In this document: one piece after another, positions 40,138 through 51,600 of the stretch
How the letters are laid out: each line of letters starts with the position of its first letter
Numbering within the stretch: position 1 is the first letter of the stretch
Source: Ancylostoma caninum
Lineage: Eukaryota > Nematoda > Chromadorea > Rhabditida > Ancylostomatidae
NCBI GenBank assembly: GCA_037903475.1
Contig: JBAJFG010000561.1
Location: 62,001-126,000, forward strand
DNA: 64,000 bases
Direction of reading: 5' to 3'
Notes under the pieces: model-generated
What the model saw: the letters and a program-made list of their open reading frames with translations, nothing else
Databases searched by the model: none
What the model was told of the DNA's origin: nothing
Translations under genes and position numbers: made by a program

Positions 40138-43100
40138 TCAATCATCCAGAAGAGGCAGTTTAAAGAGCATCCTAGTGAATTTATTGGAATTCTCTTTGTC
40201 TGAACTGTTGATCCTGACTTGAGCCTGAAGGCACTCGCTCAGCTTCATCGTCACGCTGTCGTTCCCGTGCATTCCATTCGGCTGGGCGATGTGGACCGCG
40301 GAGAGTAGGGCGAGCTCCTCCATCTGGATGTCCGACAGCCCGCTGCGAAGCCGCTCCAGAACGGCGGGACAATCCGTGGCTGGGCTCTCACCGGGAACGA
40401 AGGCTGCTCGTAACAACTGAAAAAAAAAATTCTCAAATGCAAAGCAAAACGTATTGGTTCCAATCAGCAGCGAAGATTCTAGAGCTTACCAAACAGCCTC
40501 TTGCTCCTTTCTGAATCTTAGCAGCGAGCTGATCGTCTGAATACTCTTTGAAAAGCGAGATCTTGGACACGAATTCTCTGATCCTTGAGACCATATCCTG
40601 AAAATGGAATATCATAATTGTGGAACGGAATATCGGGATACAGGAATATCTGGATACAGGATATCGAGATTGAAACTGTAACTGTGAGAATACTTCAATA
40701 TTGTCGATTTTGAATTCCGTAAAAACGGGTTTCCATCTTATATCCTCCCTGGATTGAACATCAAATGTTTAATGTTTACTCTGGAACGCATAATTTACCC
40801 CTTTTGTTCATTACTGACCCCCTTCCAGGCGTGGATGCCTCTAGGACCGGAATGTGTGTCGGCGTAGTTCCATATCAGGACTTCAGGAATTTAAAAGGAA
40901 AATATTGTTAAAACATTGCAAAAAGGATAACCAGAGGTGCTGAACACAAATATCGTATTCATTTTTTTACAGTAAGTCCATTTTTTGTAGGGTGACGCTG
41001 AGTGTGCGGTGAATACGGTACCTCTCACGACTACGCGAGCCAAGCGAGGCAGCGATGGTTAGCGTTATTGCGGTTGATGCTCGTCAAATTAGACTACGTA
41101 TTGCTGGGAGACGCAAAATGTGGATTGCTAGCTTGGCTTCGCTTAGTTCTGTGTCCATACATGCTAATCCAGAATATTTCTGCCTTTTCTACAGCAATTT
41201 GTTTGCTAAAATAGGTATTTTTATCCAGTATCCCACAGTAATCCTACTGCAACCCAATAAAAACAAGGTTACAATACAAAATGGACTCTATATTTATGCT
41301 CATTTATCAAAAAAACCCATATGCAAGGTTTCAAAGTTTTTTTTTCTTGAAATACTCAGATGCTCAAAGTAGTAGAAATCCTCGTGGCTCAAAGTGTAGG
41401 CTCAACGATATTTTTCGTAATTTTAATTTTCGTTTCCTTTGAAAGAAAACCAATTTCTGATTATATTTCGTCAATGTGATTTTGTATGATTCGGTGGGTT
41501 ACTTTCAGTGATGCGGATATAGCGATTATTTCATCTTAACGAAGAAAAACTAGTGGGAATTAAGATTTTCGGCATTGGCTTTCATCGTGGAAATTGGATT
41601 TCTCATTTTCTCAACTCACCCCCTGGTTCTGCTGACCAAATGCCTCTCGGTAGGCACTGGTGACCTCATCTATAGTGCTCATAAGCGTTCGAGTATCGTC
41701 CAGCTCGGTGTCTTTTTCCTCATCGCGAGTCTTCCTTTTCCTTGTGCGATCTTGCCGAACTGACTCCTGTAGAGTAACGATTTTAGCGTCTTTCAATGAG
41801 TAAAGGGGATCTAGTGATCCTACCTTCGTCATGCCTTTGTCGAGACATTTCTGGAAGCGACACGCTTGGCAGCGATTCCTGCTCACTCTGTCTACCGGAC
41901 ACTGCTTCTCCTTGTGGCATGTGTACTCCATATTCTTCTGCACGGTGCGGCGGAAGAATCCCTGAAAAAAAAAACAACTACAACAAAAATGCACTAAGGA
42001 CCAAAATTTCCCGCATAGGCCCTTGAATGTGCCTACAACTCACCTTGCAGCCTTCGCAGCTCATAACCCCATAGTGATAGCCGCTGGCGTTGTCGTGACA
42101 GACGACACAGATGTCCCGCTGGCTGGGCCCGTCGTTCACGGGTAACCCCATCGTGAAGAACTGTTGCATCTGAAAACATCCACCCTTTTGTTGCGTCCAC
42201 ATCACCGTGGATTTGATCACAACTCCTATTTACCCTAAACTGATCCGGGTAATTGCCCGATTGCGCCTGTCGCTGTGGGGTAAGCGGTCCCGGAGGTCCT
42301 GGCGGGAGGCCAAAGTTCGAGAGTTGTCCCAGAGGAGCAGGTGCTGCAATTATCTCAATCGATTACCGCAAACTAAGGCCGTGCCCAAAACTAGGGCGAA
42401 CTCTCATGTGTCAAGACAATTAAATATTAATTAACCTACGAAAAACCTATACAGCAACGATACCTGGCACATGAGGGAAGTGGAAGTTCCCCATAGGAAG
42501 CTGATGGAAGCCCTGATACCCTTGTGGGGGTGGCGGAAGTGCAGCGGGCTTCATGGGAGTCGGGGCGTGGATTTGCTGGTTTTCGTACCGAGCTGGCTGC
42601 GCGGTTGGCAAGCTTGGGAGAGGGTTTTCGACTTCGGAGTGAGTCGCTGCAGGGACTGCTGGTCTGGCTCGTGAAACGATTTCCGTCTTGAGGAGTGCTG
42701 ACACCGAAAACGAGTTGGACCTGAAAACATGGGTTAGATATCCACAACAAGAAACTGGTACTGATAATCTATCCAGTAATTCACTGCTGTTAGGTCGATA
42801 AGACCTAAGCAAAACAAAGTCTATAACGTCGAATATGTTATATGATAGCCTCTTTCTATTTTGTACCGACACATGAAAATAGAGCGCCATAGCGTTTAGG
42901 TTTTGATGGAAAAGAAGGCGTGGCCCATGATGTCCTGCGGATATCACGATTTCCCCATTTTTCCTTGACCTACTGTTTGAGCACTGCCGTTTGAACAACT
43001 GGTTTGCCTGAGCTACTGCTAATTTCAATGCGTTAATGTCTTAAGTAAATAAGCAAGCAAACAAATAAACAAGCGGAGATTCGGATCATACACCATGGTG

Positions 43101-44184
43101 GGAAAGACTGGGAAAATTGACTATCCTGGACTTCTTTATATTTTTTTCTCAATATTTATCGATTGGACCGGCAGTATAAAGACAAAAATTGGTACTTTTC
43201 AATTATCGTATGGATATTTTTAATTATTGCATAGGAATTCCATGGCGGACTCAGCAAATTTAAGGTAGCTTCCTCCAAGAGCTGCTAAAATGATCTAAGA
43301 TACCACATATGCTGATTAAAACGTGAAATATTAACATAGGATTGAATGAATTGAACTACTCGACGTTACTACTGCAATTTTCGTTTATTCTTTGTCCAAA
43401 ATTTGCAAGTGATTGAAGAAGGTGGGAATACTTGTGTAATATTCAAGGAATGAACAAAATTGGGAGATTCCCAGGCATATTTTGTGTTCTTCGGAGTGTT
43501 TATGAGTGTAAATTGTTGAAGCATGTTTAGGTGGAACTTTTACAAATACGAATTGTTGCAGAACATGAATGATTCGGGAGGAGGACAGAGAGGAAGATGG
43601 AGGAAGTAAGAACGAAAGGGTGTGTGAGAGAGAAGGAAAGAGTGAGAGAAAGAGTGGGAGAGAGTGTGAGGGAGAGACAGGGAGGAAAGAGGAATGAGGG
43701 GAAGAAGAAATACAAGCGAATCATGCTCTCACCTTGACGAGTCGTTCGAGGATGTTCCGGAAAGAGGAGGCGATCCAGCGTAACTCAGAGATTCGTTACC
43801 GGAATCCCTGAAATAAAGGGAATAATCCTGACATTCGGAAGACAGAGAGTTATTAATTATTAATTACCTGTCTTCAGAGATGTGATGCATTCTCTTAGCG
43901 AGACTATGCGTCTCTAAAGAAGCAGCCTTCTGCTGCGTTGAAGACGAAGGCTGCATGAGGTGAAAGGCGACCTCGGGAGTGGGAAAAACTCCATTGAAAT
44001 AGGGCTGGAACATCTGGGCGAGTAGCGCCGGTGGATAGAGGGCTGAACTGGGCAGCTGACGTTGAATACCCATTCCAGGAAGTGAGAATGCTGGGCGTTG
44101 AGACGCCTGGAGGGAGGCCGAAGCGGTGGATGCCGGAGGAATCCGGAGAGGACTCGGCTCGGCGTGCTCTTGTGGCAGTTGCAT
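40138..44184 (-). CDS. Nuclear hormone receptor, NR1/RAR-like DNA-binding domain
   Basis: A transcription factor of the nuclear receptor family. Nine exons join in phase to give 518 residues: 44184-43868, 43807-43733, 42720-42464, 42343-42234, 42169-42044, 41961-41824, 41766-41620, 40597-40490, 40416-40138. A 250-residue Ser/Pro/Gln-rich A/B region precedes the DNA-binding domain (about 274-339). Finger 1 cysteines are 274, 277, 291, 294 and finger 2 are 310, 316, 326, 329; the P-box is CEGCKG, which predicts AGGTCA half-sites. Finger 2 ([14 protein letters not shown]) is closest to RAR/NR1 types I know. The first finger reads CVVCHD where nearly all receptors have C-x-V-C-G-D. The ligand-binding domain (about 365-518) is short: helix 3-5 ([20 protein letters not shown]) and helix 8-10 ([27 protein letters not shown]) are visible, then a stop, leaving no helix 12. 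It may be a SEX-1/CNR14-type receptor, but I cannot confirm that. Confidence 0.9.
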
Positions 44185-44297
44185 AGCGCGCAGTAGGGGT
44201 GCTGGAGGAATGCGACGACCCTTGCGTTTCGGTTACGCAACGGAGGGCGTGGCTATTAAGCGCAGCAGCTGATGTGGGGTGTTAGCACCAGAGGAGT

Positions 44298-44402
44298 TGA
44301 CCTCGACCACAAAGAACCGAGTTGACCTCCCCAGATTGTTGTGAACTGTGACATCGCAGGCGAACCGAGTGCCAAAGAGATTTCCGTTCGTGCGGTAGGT
44401 CA
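44298..44402. promoter_or_regulatory. Cluster of AGGTCA half-sites upstream of the receptor
   Basis: TGACCT at 44298-44303 and 44323-44328 (AGGTCA on the gene's strand, in direct orientation, 19 bases apart and both inside GAGTTGACCTC) and AGGTCA at 44397-44402 on the plus strand. They lie 114-218 bases before the receptor start codon. A receptor with a CEGCKG P-box is expected to bind this motif, so autoregulation is possible. Three half-sites in 105 bases could also arise by a small duplication. Confidence 0.35.
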
Positions 44403-47211
44403 ATGAAGCCAGTGGATGTCCATATAGCTACTAATACATGTTAACTATGTAATGTTAGAAGTGTTGTTGTTAATGTTAGAATCAGGGAAATTTTGAAAAC
44501 CTCTAAAAGGCAGATTCAAACTAATGCGAAGGAGCGCATGGATGAATGGGCACTTCTTTTTGACAGCCACAAAACTTCTCAACTTTATTTCCTCGTCCTT
44601 GCTTAGTCTGTGTGGCGAAATTTTGGCAAAAAAAAACTCGTTTATAAGTTATTTAGAGCTCAGTGTCACTTTTAATAGAGAGCTTTGCCACTCAAAGGAA
44701 ACACTTCTTAGAAAAGGATTGTTTCATTTTCGTTTCACCTCTGTCTAGATGAAGCGTTTGTCATCGGTACTCCTAGGGAGGCTCTTCAGTAGAGAAGACG
44801 AACGCTCAAAAAGGAGTAAGTTCGAAAAAATTAGACAAACACTTCAAAAAACTTTGAGAATTTACGAAAATATGACCTAATAGTGAATGCCACTTCGCTT
44901 TCTTCATTCAATCTTTTTTCGTCGTTTTTGCTTCCGTTTTACTAAAACCATAAACAAAGGATTCTCGATCGTAACGGCAGTCGACCTCGAACAGAACTTG
45001 GAAAATTTTGATAATTTTATGAAATAAAAAAACGAGCCCACCCTCCCCCCCCCCCCGAGGCCTAGGTCTGAGTAGGTTGAAAGTTCCTCGAATACATAGC
45101 ACCTAAACTTTTACGAACATGCAAGATTTCTTTATGAAAAGTGGAGTGTTCTGAAATGAAGCTATTATACTTAGGACCGCTTAACGAATTTGTCCTTGGA
45201 TTTGAGTACGAATATAAAATTCGATTTCGATTGGCTCGAAAATTTCGATGCTCGAAAAGGATAGAGCTATCCAACTGTAGCTGAAATGCAAAGAGCTGAA
45301 GGGCTTTCTCTGTTCAATGTAAAATGCTGATCTTTTTTTGCATCAGTTTCCAATTTACAATTAAAGTAACTGAATTATTCGAATTCGAATCGTCACAAAT
45401 TTGACTATGAGCCATTGATGGTGTTCGCAGATTACTCTTTATAGCAGCATTCTTTAACGAAATATGCTGCTCTGGTTCAGTATGGGATAAGTCCGTATTT
45501 ATTTGGAGTTTTTCGGTTCAAGAACGTATCTTCGGGTAAATTTTTTCTGTCTTTTTCTTTTGAGGCTATGAATTTTGTTGTGGTATTCTCGCTTACTTGT
45601 GAAGTTCTTGTGAATTCAAAATCCAAGAAAAAAAAACTGTTGGTTGTTGGTATACTCCGCAAATTGTTATAATTACAGTCCATGTGAAAGTTACTGCATC
45701 TTTTGACAGTTTTTTTTGGGTTTTTTTGCTAACAAAACCCCGTTTATTTCTGCTTGCGGTTATTAGATCTGCTCATGCTTCCCCATGGTTCATTGTGGCG
45801 CACCTTTGTGCAAGAAATAAACAACTGTAAATCAATATTTGTTTTTACACGATTGATCACTACATTTTAGCTTCACAACCACCTGTTTTCAGCACCTCAA
45901 TTAGACCCACATAGTCGTATCAGGCTGATGGCAAGCGCTGGTGCCGCTGCCAACGGCTTCAACGACACCGCTGGCCATGTCGTACATTCTTTCCGTCTCT
46001 CCGTTGGCGACTGAGAAAATACCTGCGGCATGGCACTTATAATCGTACATGAACTGGGTAAGAGGTCAATCCATCCGAAAGGCACTGATGTGACCCACGC
46101 AACAGCAGTGATGGCGTGTGAGTGTGAGGTCGAGGAAGTGAGTCGACCCTCTCCATCAGCCTATCCCCATTAGGGAGTGGTGAGGTCACAAGCGAACTGC
46201 CAGCGATAACAGATGCTGCTGTGGGGGAAATACTTCCAGAATATTTCGTTCAGTACCAGTACCAATCTGAGCAAAATTCAGTCTCGGATTCCTAGCTGCA
46301 ATACTTCAGAGCTCATATTTTCCAGAAGCCGAACATCTAATTTTCTGCGCAAGTTTTTCTCGCGTATGTCTTGCTACTTCGGCATAATCTTCAGCTTTCA
46401 AAGGATTTTTAGCTTTCCATCCGAAATTTTCAGCATTTTCAACTATTTTTAACTTGATCCTTTTTTATGGCGAGCCTTAAAAGAAATCGATCAAAAGTGG
46501 TTCATCTAGACATTAGAAAAGATGAACCAATTCTCCCATTTTTTGAAGAAAATTTCATATTTTTAACGTTTCCACTCCAAAAGTACTCCTCTGGAATTAA
46601 TCCTTGGATCCTGGCAGCTCCGCTGTCCAGCCTCACCCGGGTAATGTAGCGAAGAAGGGGGATTTCACTTTGTGCTAGATCATTTTGAAAGCTCCTGAAG
46701 TGGATCCAGGCATTAGAAAACCCTTTCACAAAAAAGTGCCCAACCACTATTGGCAGAGGGCAGTTGTCGATGGCGAACATTTCTATTTCTTTTTGTTCAG
46801 TTCCTTTGGAAGTTTGGACTGTTTGGATCGTCTAATCCAGAAACTTCCGGTGCAGCGTCATTCGATATTACCACATTTCCTTTTGTGGGAGCAGCAAAAT
46901 ACGATAGATTGCACTGATCTCTCCACGTTATTGAACACACAAAATATTTATTCATTTGATATCCACACACACGCACTCAAAGTGGGAAATCACAGAAATA
47001 CTGGAAAAAGATCTGTTAATATTGGCAGAAATATTTGTCACAATCTCTAAGTGGCCTAACAACAACCCGAAATATAAGAAGAGAATACAGTAACAGTGAG
47101 GTATTTGCCTATGAAAAATACGTTGTACATCGAGATCCACAAATATAAGTAGTTGTTTGTTGTAAATATAATAGAATGGGTGGATGAAATGCACAGGAGC
47201 GGGCGGTTGCA

Positions 47212-47973
47212 TTAAAGGCAGCACGCACGGAAATTTCCATGTCTGAGGTTTTGATCGTTTTCGAACCTTAGCAATAGCCCTAATAATTCGACGAAGAAAA
47301 TAGCGCGGAAAACTCAACCGTTTCTATGATATAATTAGTGAAATGTCCAAGATCCTGGATCAGCAGGATCAGCGTGGGGTCGTTCGATCGAGTTGTGGCG
47401 GCAGCAGGTCGTCGCTGCCAGCTGATTTGGTGGGCAAACATTTCTTTTCATGGTATTAGAAAGCTATATGTTAGTCCTTTGCTTTCCTTTTTTTGCACCT
47501 TACAGCATAGTATATGAATTTTTCTACTTGTTGTTTTGCAAGGAACCTTCTTCTCGAGTTACGTATGTGGCCGATTCCACCAATGTCTCATTTTCGAATT
47601 TTTGCATGGTTCTGAAATCGTTTTACAACTCGACTGTATTTCTGCTATACCTTGGTTGGTCATACGATCCTTTTCGAAGTTTGTTTTCTTCCATGAACTC
47701 CAGAAACGCTGCAAAACATGGCCAAAAACCTCTTTCGCCCGCAAAACAGCTGACAAGAAAGGCAGCGGTATCGACTTTTTTGGATCGGTCTACATCAAAC
47801 AGACCGCGCAACTCGGCCCAACCTGCTCGAAAGCGGTGAGCTAAGCTGTTCAGAAAACAGGAATTTCGACGGTTTCGAATGTTTTTAGCACTGTAATAGT
47901 GTTAAGCGCACCCGATTTCCCCAAACTGTACCGAAATCTCGAGCTCGAAAATTTCCGAGGGTGCTGCCTTTAA
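47212..47973. mobile_element. TTAA-flanked inverted-repeat element, copy 2
   Basis: The left end is TTAA-AGGCAGCACGCACGG and the right end, on the other strand, TTAA-AGGCAGCACCCTCGG; the next bases GAAATTT also match. The element is 762 bp against 768 bp for the copy at 15273-16040. Shared interior patches include GAGGTTTTGATCGTTTTCGAACC-like sequence near the left end and a TATCGACTTTTT patch near the right. The frames inside (47450-47839 and neighbours) cover the element and are not recognised as transposase. Confidence 0.7.
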
Positions 47974-48619
47974 AAAGAGAATGCACCGCATCAGGAAAGA
48001 GCACATTTTCTGGGTACCGAACCGGCGGACACACACATATGTATTTGCAAACAGAGGTGTTCTTTGTGTTTCGAACTTTGTGAGGAACCTTGTGACTTTC
48101 AACGCCATTTAAGTAAAGTACGTAGGTGCAGTATAGGACGTTGAGAAAAGAGCCATAGGAGATTGCAGAAAAGGGGCCAACAAATGACTGTTCACCTTTT
48201 TTTTAGTTATGTTAACTTATGTTTCTATGTATTACACAAAATTTTCGTTCAAATCAATGCGAAACGGTTGACCCGACAGTATGTAGATTCAGAGGAGTTA
48301 CACCACGAATCAAGAAACTGTGTTATTGTTGACTAAATTGTATGAAGATATCGCTAGCCATTGCCAGTAGCCTCACAGTTTTCAATCGTCTGCCCTCTAT
48401 CGACCTTAGTCTGATAAGACTTTCTCCTACTTCTCATGTCTTTAAATCTGTTGTCTCGCTCTGTTCCACTTCCTAACAATAGAATTAAACTAGACTACTT
48501 CCTCAAAAATTTCTAGAGAACCTCTGGTTATGAGTCTCACATATTACGTTGATGCAAAAAAATCACGTTTTTGAAACACGAATTCGGGTTTCTGGAAAAC
48601 AACAAATGAGGATGTTACC

Positions 48620-51600
48620 TTAAGTTGTGTTAAGTTCGCGGCTTATTTCGCTTCCTCCGTCCATAATGTGCTTCAAATCTGCTCTCCGTTTGTAAGGCTC
48701 AAAATCCTGACTTTCCGCCTTTATCTTTGTTCGGTTTTTTGGATCTGCAAGGATAGTAACCTGTGAGAGCAAAAGAAATAGATAAAAGGCACTCCCAAAA
48801 GATACCGCACAAATTCTCTCACACATGACATTCTCAAAATAGTAGAAGTACCCTCTCTCAGGTCAGTCTTCTTCTTATTTTTACAAAAATTTGATGGCCA
48901 AAATGAATAATGTTCAGGAAACACTGCAGAAACAAGTGCAAATTGATTGGATTCCGGTTGAGAAGGTGTGTAATTCAACCAGAAAGACGATGAAGGCGAA
49001 TACCAGCCAAGATCTATTTGGAATTAGCACGGCTAGTTGCTAGAATGCGTCAAACTTGTTCTGCTTGCGATGGAGCTCGTGGCGCTTGAGCCTTCATCGA
49101 CAGTCTACTCTGGACGATCCGCTCGCAGCACCGGAGCGAGATCACGGCAAGGCACGCGTATAGGAGGAGCACGGCATCTAAAATCGGGTATAGTTAGAAT
49201 TTTGCGGTTATTCTGTTGGTTCTAGACTCCGAGTCAAACTGAGTATAGTTCCAAATAATTCGAATTCAAAGGAACATCCAGGTGTCGGCTATTTGAAAAA
49301 AGTCCTAAAATTCGAGTTGTATCGATTTTTTGAAATGGAAGACCAGATGTAATCAAATATCACGCTGATTCACCCACAGACCGTTCCGCTGTACCTTTCT
49401 AATCAACTTTTATTATTATTATATTTTTATTTTTTTTTATTTTTTACTTATTAATAAGACTAATTTTGTTCATTCTTTAGCGAATTCATAGTTTTCTCAC
49501 CATTTCCCAGGCCAAATATAGGTATTGCCGGGCCATAAGCAGACAGTTTCGTAGTTCTTGGCTTGAGCATTATTATATAATATATGTACTATGTGTCCTA
49601 TATTGTGAAGAAAAGCACTAGTCCGTCTCGCACGTACCTTCCTGAATTTTGGATCAACGGTGCCCAGTTCCACGTACCATCCACATTTCTTTCGCACTTC
49701 CTTGCTTTGCTCCCCTATGCTCTCAACATACACCAGCCTCTCGAATCACCATACAGAGCGTGAGAACTTCGAGGACATTTTCCGCTCCGATAGATTCCCT
49801 TACTTGGAAAAAGTTTTTCTTCCTTACTCCTTCGTGCACACCTTTTTTTCTTTTTTCCTTCCTGTCACCTAGCACTTTAGCAGTTTCCCAAGACTTCCTG
49901 CTGCTACATTGCTAAACTAGTCTCTTCTACCACAAATTAGTCGCCAATTGCGCCAGTTCTAGCGCATACGTAAGTACTGCAGAGCTGCCATTTGAGATGC
50001 TGTCCCACTTCGGAGTGTCATGCCGGTCGTAAATCCATGCTTCCGCAAAGGGTGTTATTGGTGCGAAAAATACAAATCTTTTCGTGTATGTTGGTATAGC
50101 AAATTCTTGGTCCAATCGAGGGAAATTAACAGGCCAACTCATTCGACTTGAAACTCTTTCGTAAAAGAGATCTTTCAATTTTTTTTTTCATATTTTATAT
50201 ATGGCGTGGAATAGCAGCAGTCTACGATTATCACTAACATCCATAAAAAATTAAGCTTCATCAGCAACTCTGGTCATCCGTTATGGGCTGACATTGTCTC
50301 CATTATCCACAACGTAACCTGGGACAGTCATACTTCCAGTTTCAACTGTTCCAGTTTAATAGTTTTTCATCCTGCTTAATGAACCTTCGAGTGTAAATAG
50401 ATGGATGAATGGTAATTGAATAAATAAACTAATTAGTTAATTAACAACTCATGTTGGAAATCAACGCACATACCAAGCACAAGAGCAAACAGAATCCATT
50501 CGAACAGCGTCTCCTTTGGCATTTCTCCAATCAGAACGTACAACACAATCGAGAAAACGATCATAGTGATGCTGAAACGAGTTTAATTTGGCAGAAAAGG
50601 AAGAGTATACAATGTGCGAGTGAGTGCGGTAATTTGCGCTTGAACACATGGAAAGTCTGGAGAGATAGCTGCCTATTTGGAGTGGAAGGGAGAGAACTGC
50701 CGAGGATAACGAAAAACAATCTTGGTTGATTCATGCTGACCACTAGAGTTGAACAAAGAGCTTTTGGATAGATGTTTTGATGTATTGATCTATAGGCGTT
50801 TTGAAGCAAAATAATCACCTGTTTATTCTCGGCGTGATCACTTAAAAAACGGCCTCCTTGATCTAATGATACCCCGACGCGAGTTAATTCAGGGAGGTTT
50901 GAATACTGCTGGAGCACTGCTGGTTAACAATCACAATGAGAGCAGGGTCTGTAGCCTACTGGCACGGGATTAATGCAAACCTAGCATGTAACCTATGATG
51001 ACTACGCTTACTGGCTGTAAGAGTATGCAGAGTTATTATGCACAGAACGTCAAAGCTGGTTTGCGAACCTGCTGATTTTTCTCGAATTTGTTTCCATAAA
51101 TCACAGCCTTGCTTTCCCAGAGAACGTCTTTTTTCAATTCTAACAGCGTTAGTGATGAATTTTCCAACTTACGTGTAGACGAAGCCGATGACAAGGAGAA
51201 GTATGTCGAGCACAAGGTGCGAGACGAACAGGCTGCGACGAGCCACGCATACCCCGATGAGGTACGGAAACAGCGTCATCAGCTGACATACGCACCACAG
51301 ATCGAACATCGTCCTCGCAATGCAGGTGGCCGACGAGGAGAACGTGGACAATTGGAACTGCAAGAGGAGCAGTTAGAAAATTATGACATTCTCAAATGGA
51401 AAGCTAGGACAAAACGGTAGATAATGATTCCCCTTTGAGTGCAAGCGCTGTGTTAAATAAAACAAAAAAAAAACAAAATAAGCATGTTTGTAAAAGTGGG
51501 CTGTGTCCAATGTTCACTATTCCTCTATTTCCACATGAATAAGTAACTGTAAGAGAAGCAGTTAGAAAGTAAGTGAGCTCTAACCAATTCTTAACTGTTC

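Larger units (their letters stand above)
44185..48619. other. Intergenic stretch between receptor and membrane-protein genes
   Basis: Besides the half-site cluster and the second TTAA element, I see a 12-base poly-C run at 45045-45056, AT-rich sequence, and short frames (for example 45897-46085 minus, 46685-47050 plus) without recognised motifs or joinable exons. The receptor promoter must lie at its left end. Confidence 0.5.

Noticed and set aside
49050..49177. TGA at 49050-49052 as the stop codon of the membrane-protein gene
   Set aside because: A GT donor just before it (after CAA at 49056) joins in phase to a 46-codon tail at 48760-48620 behind a good acceptor, giving a longer and more protein-like C-terminus.
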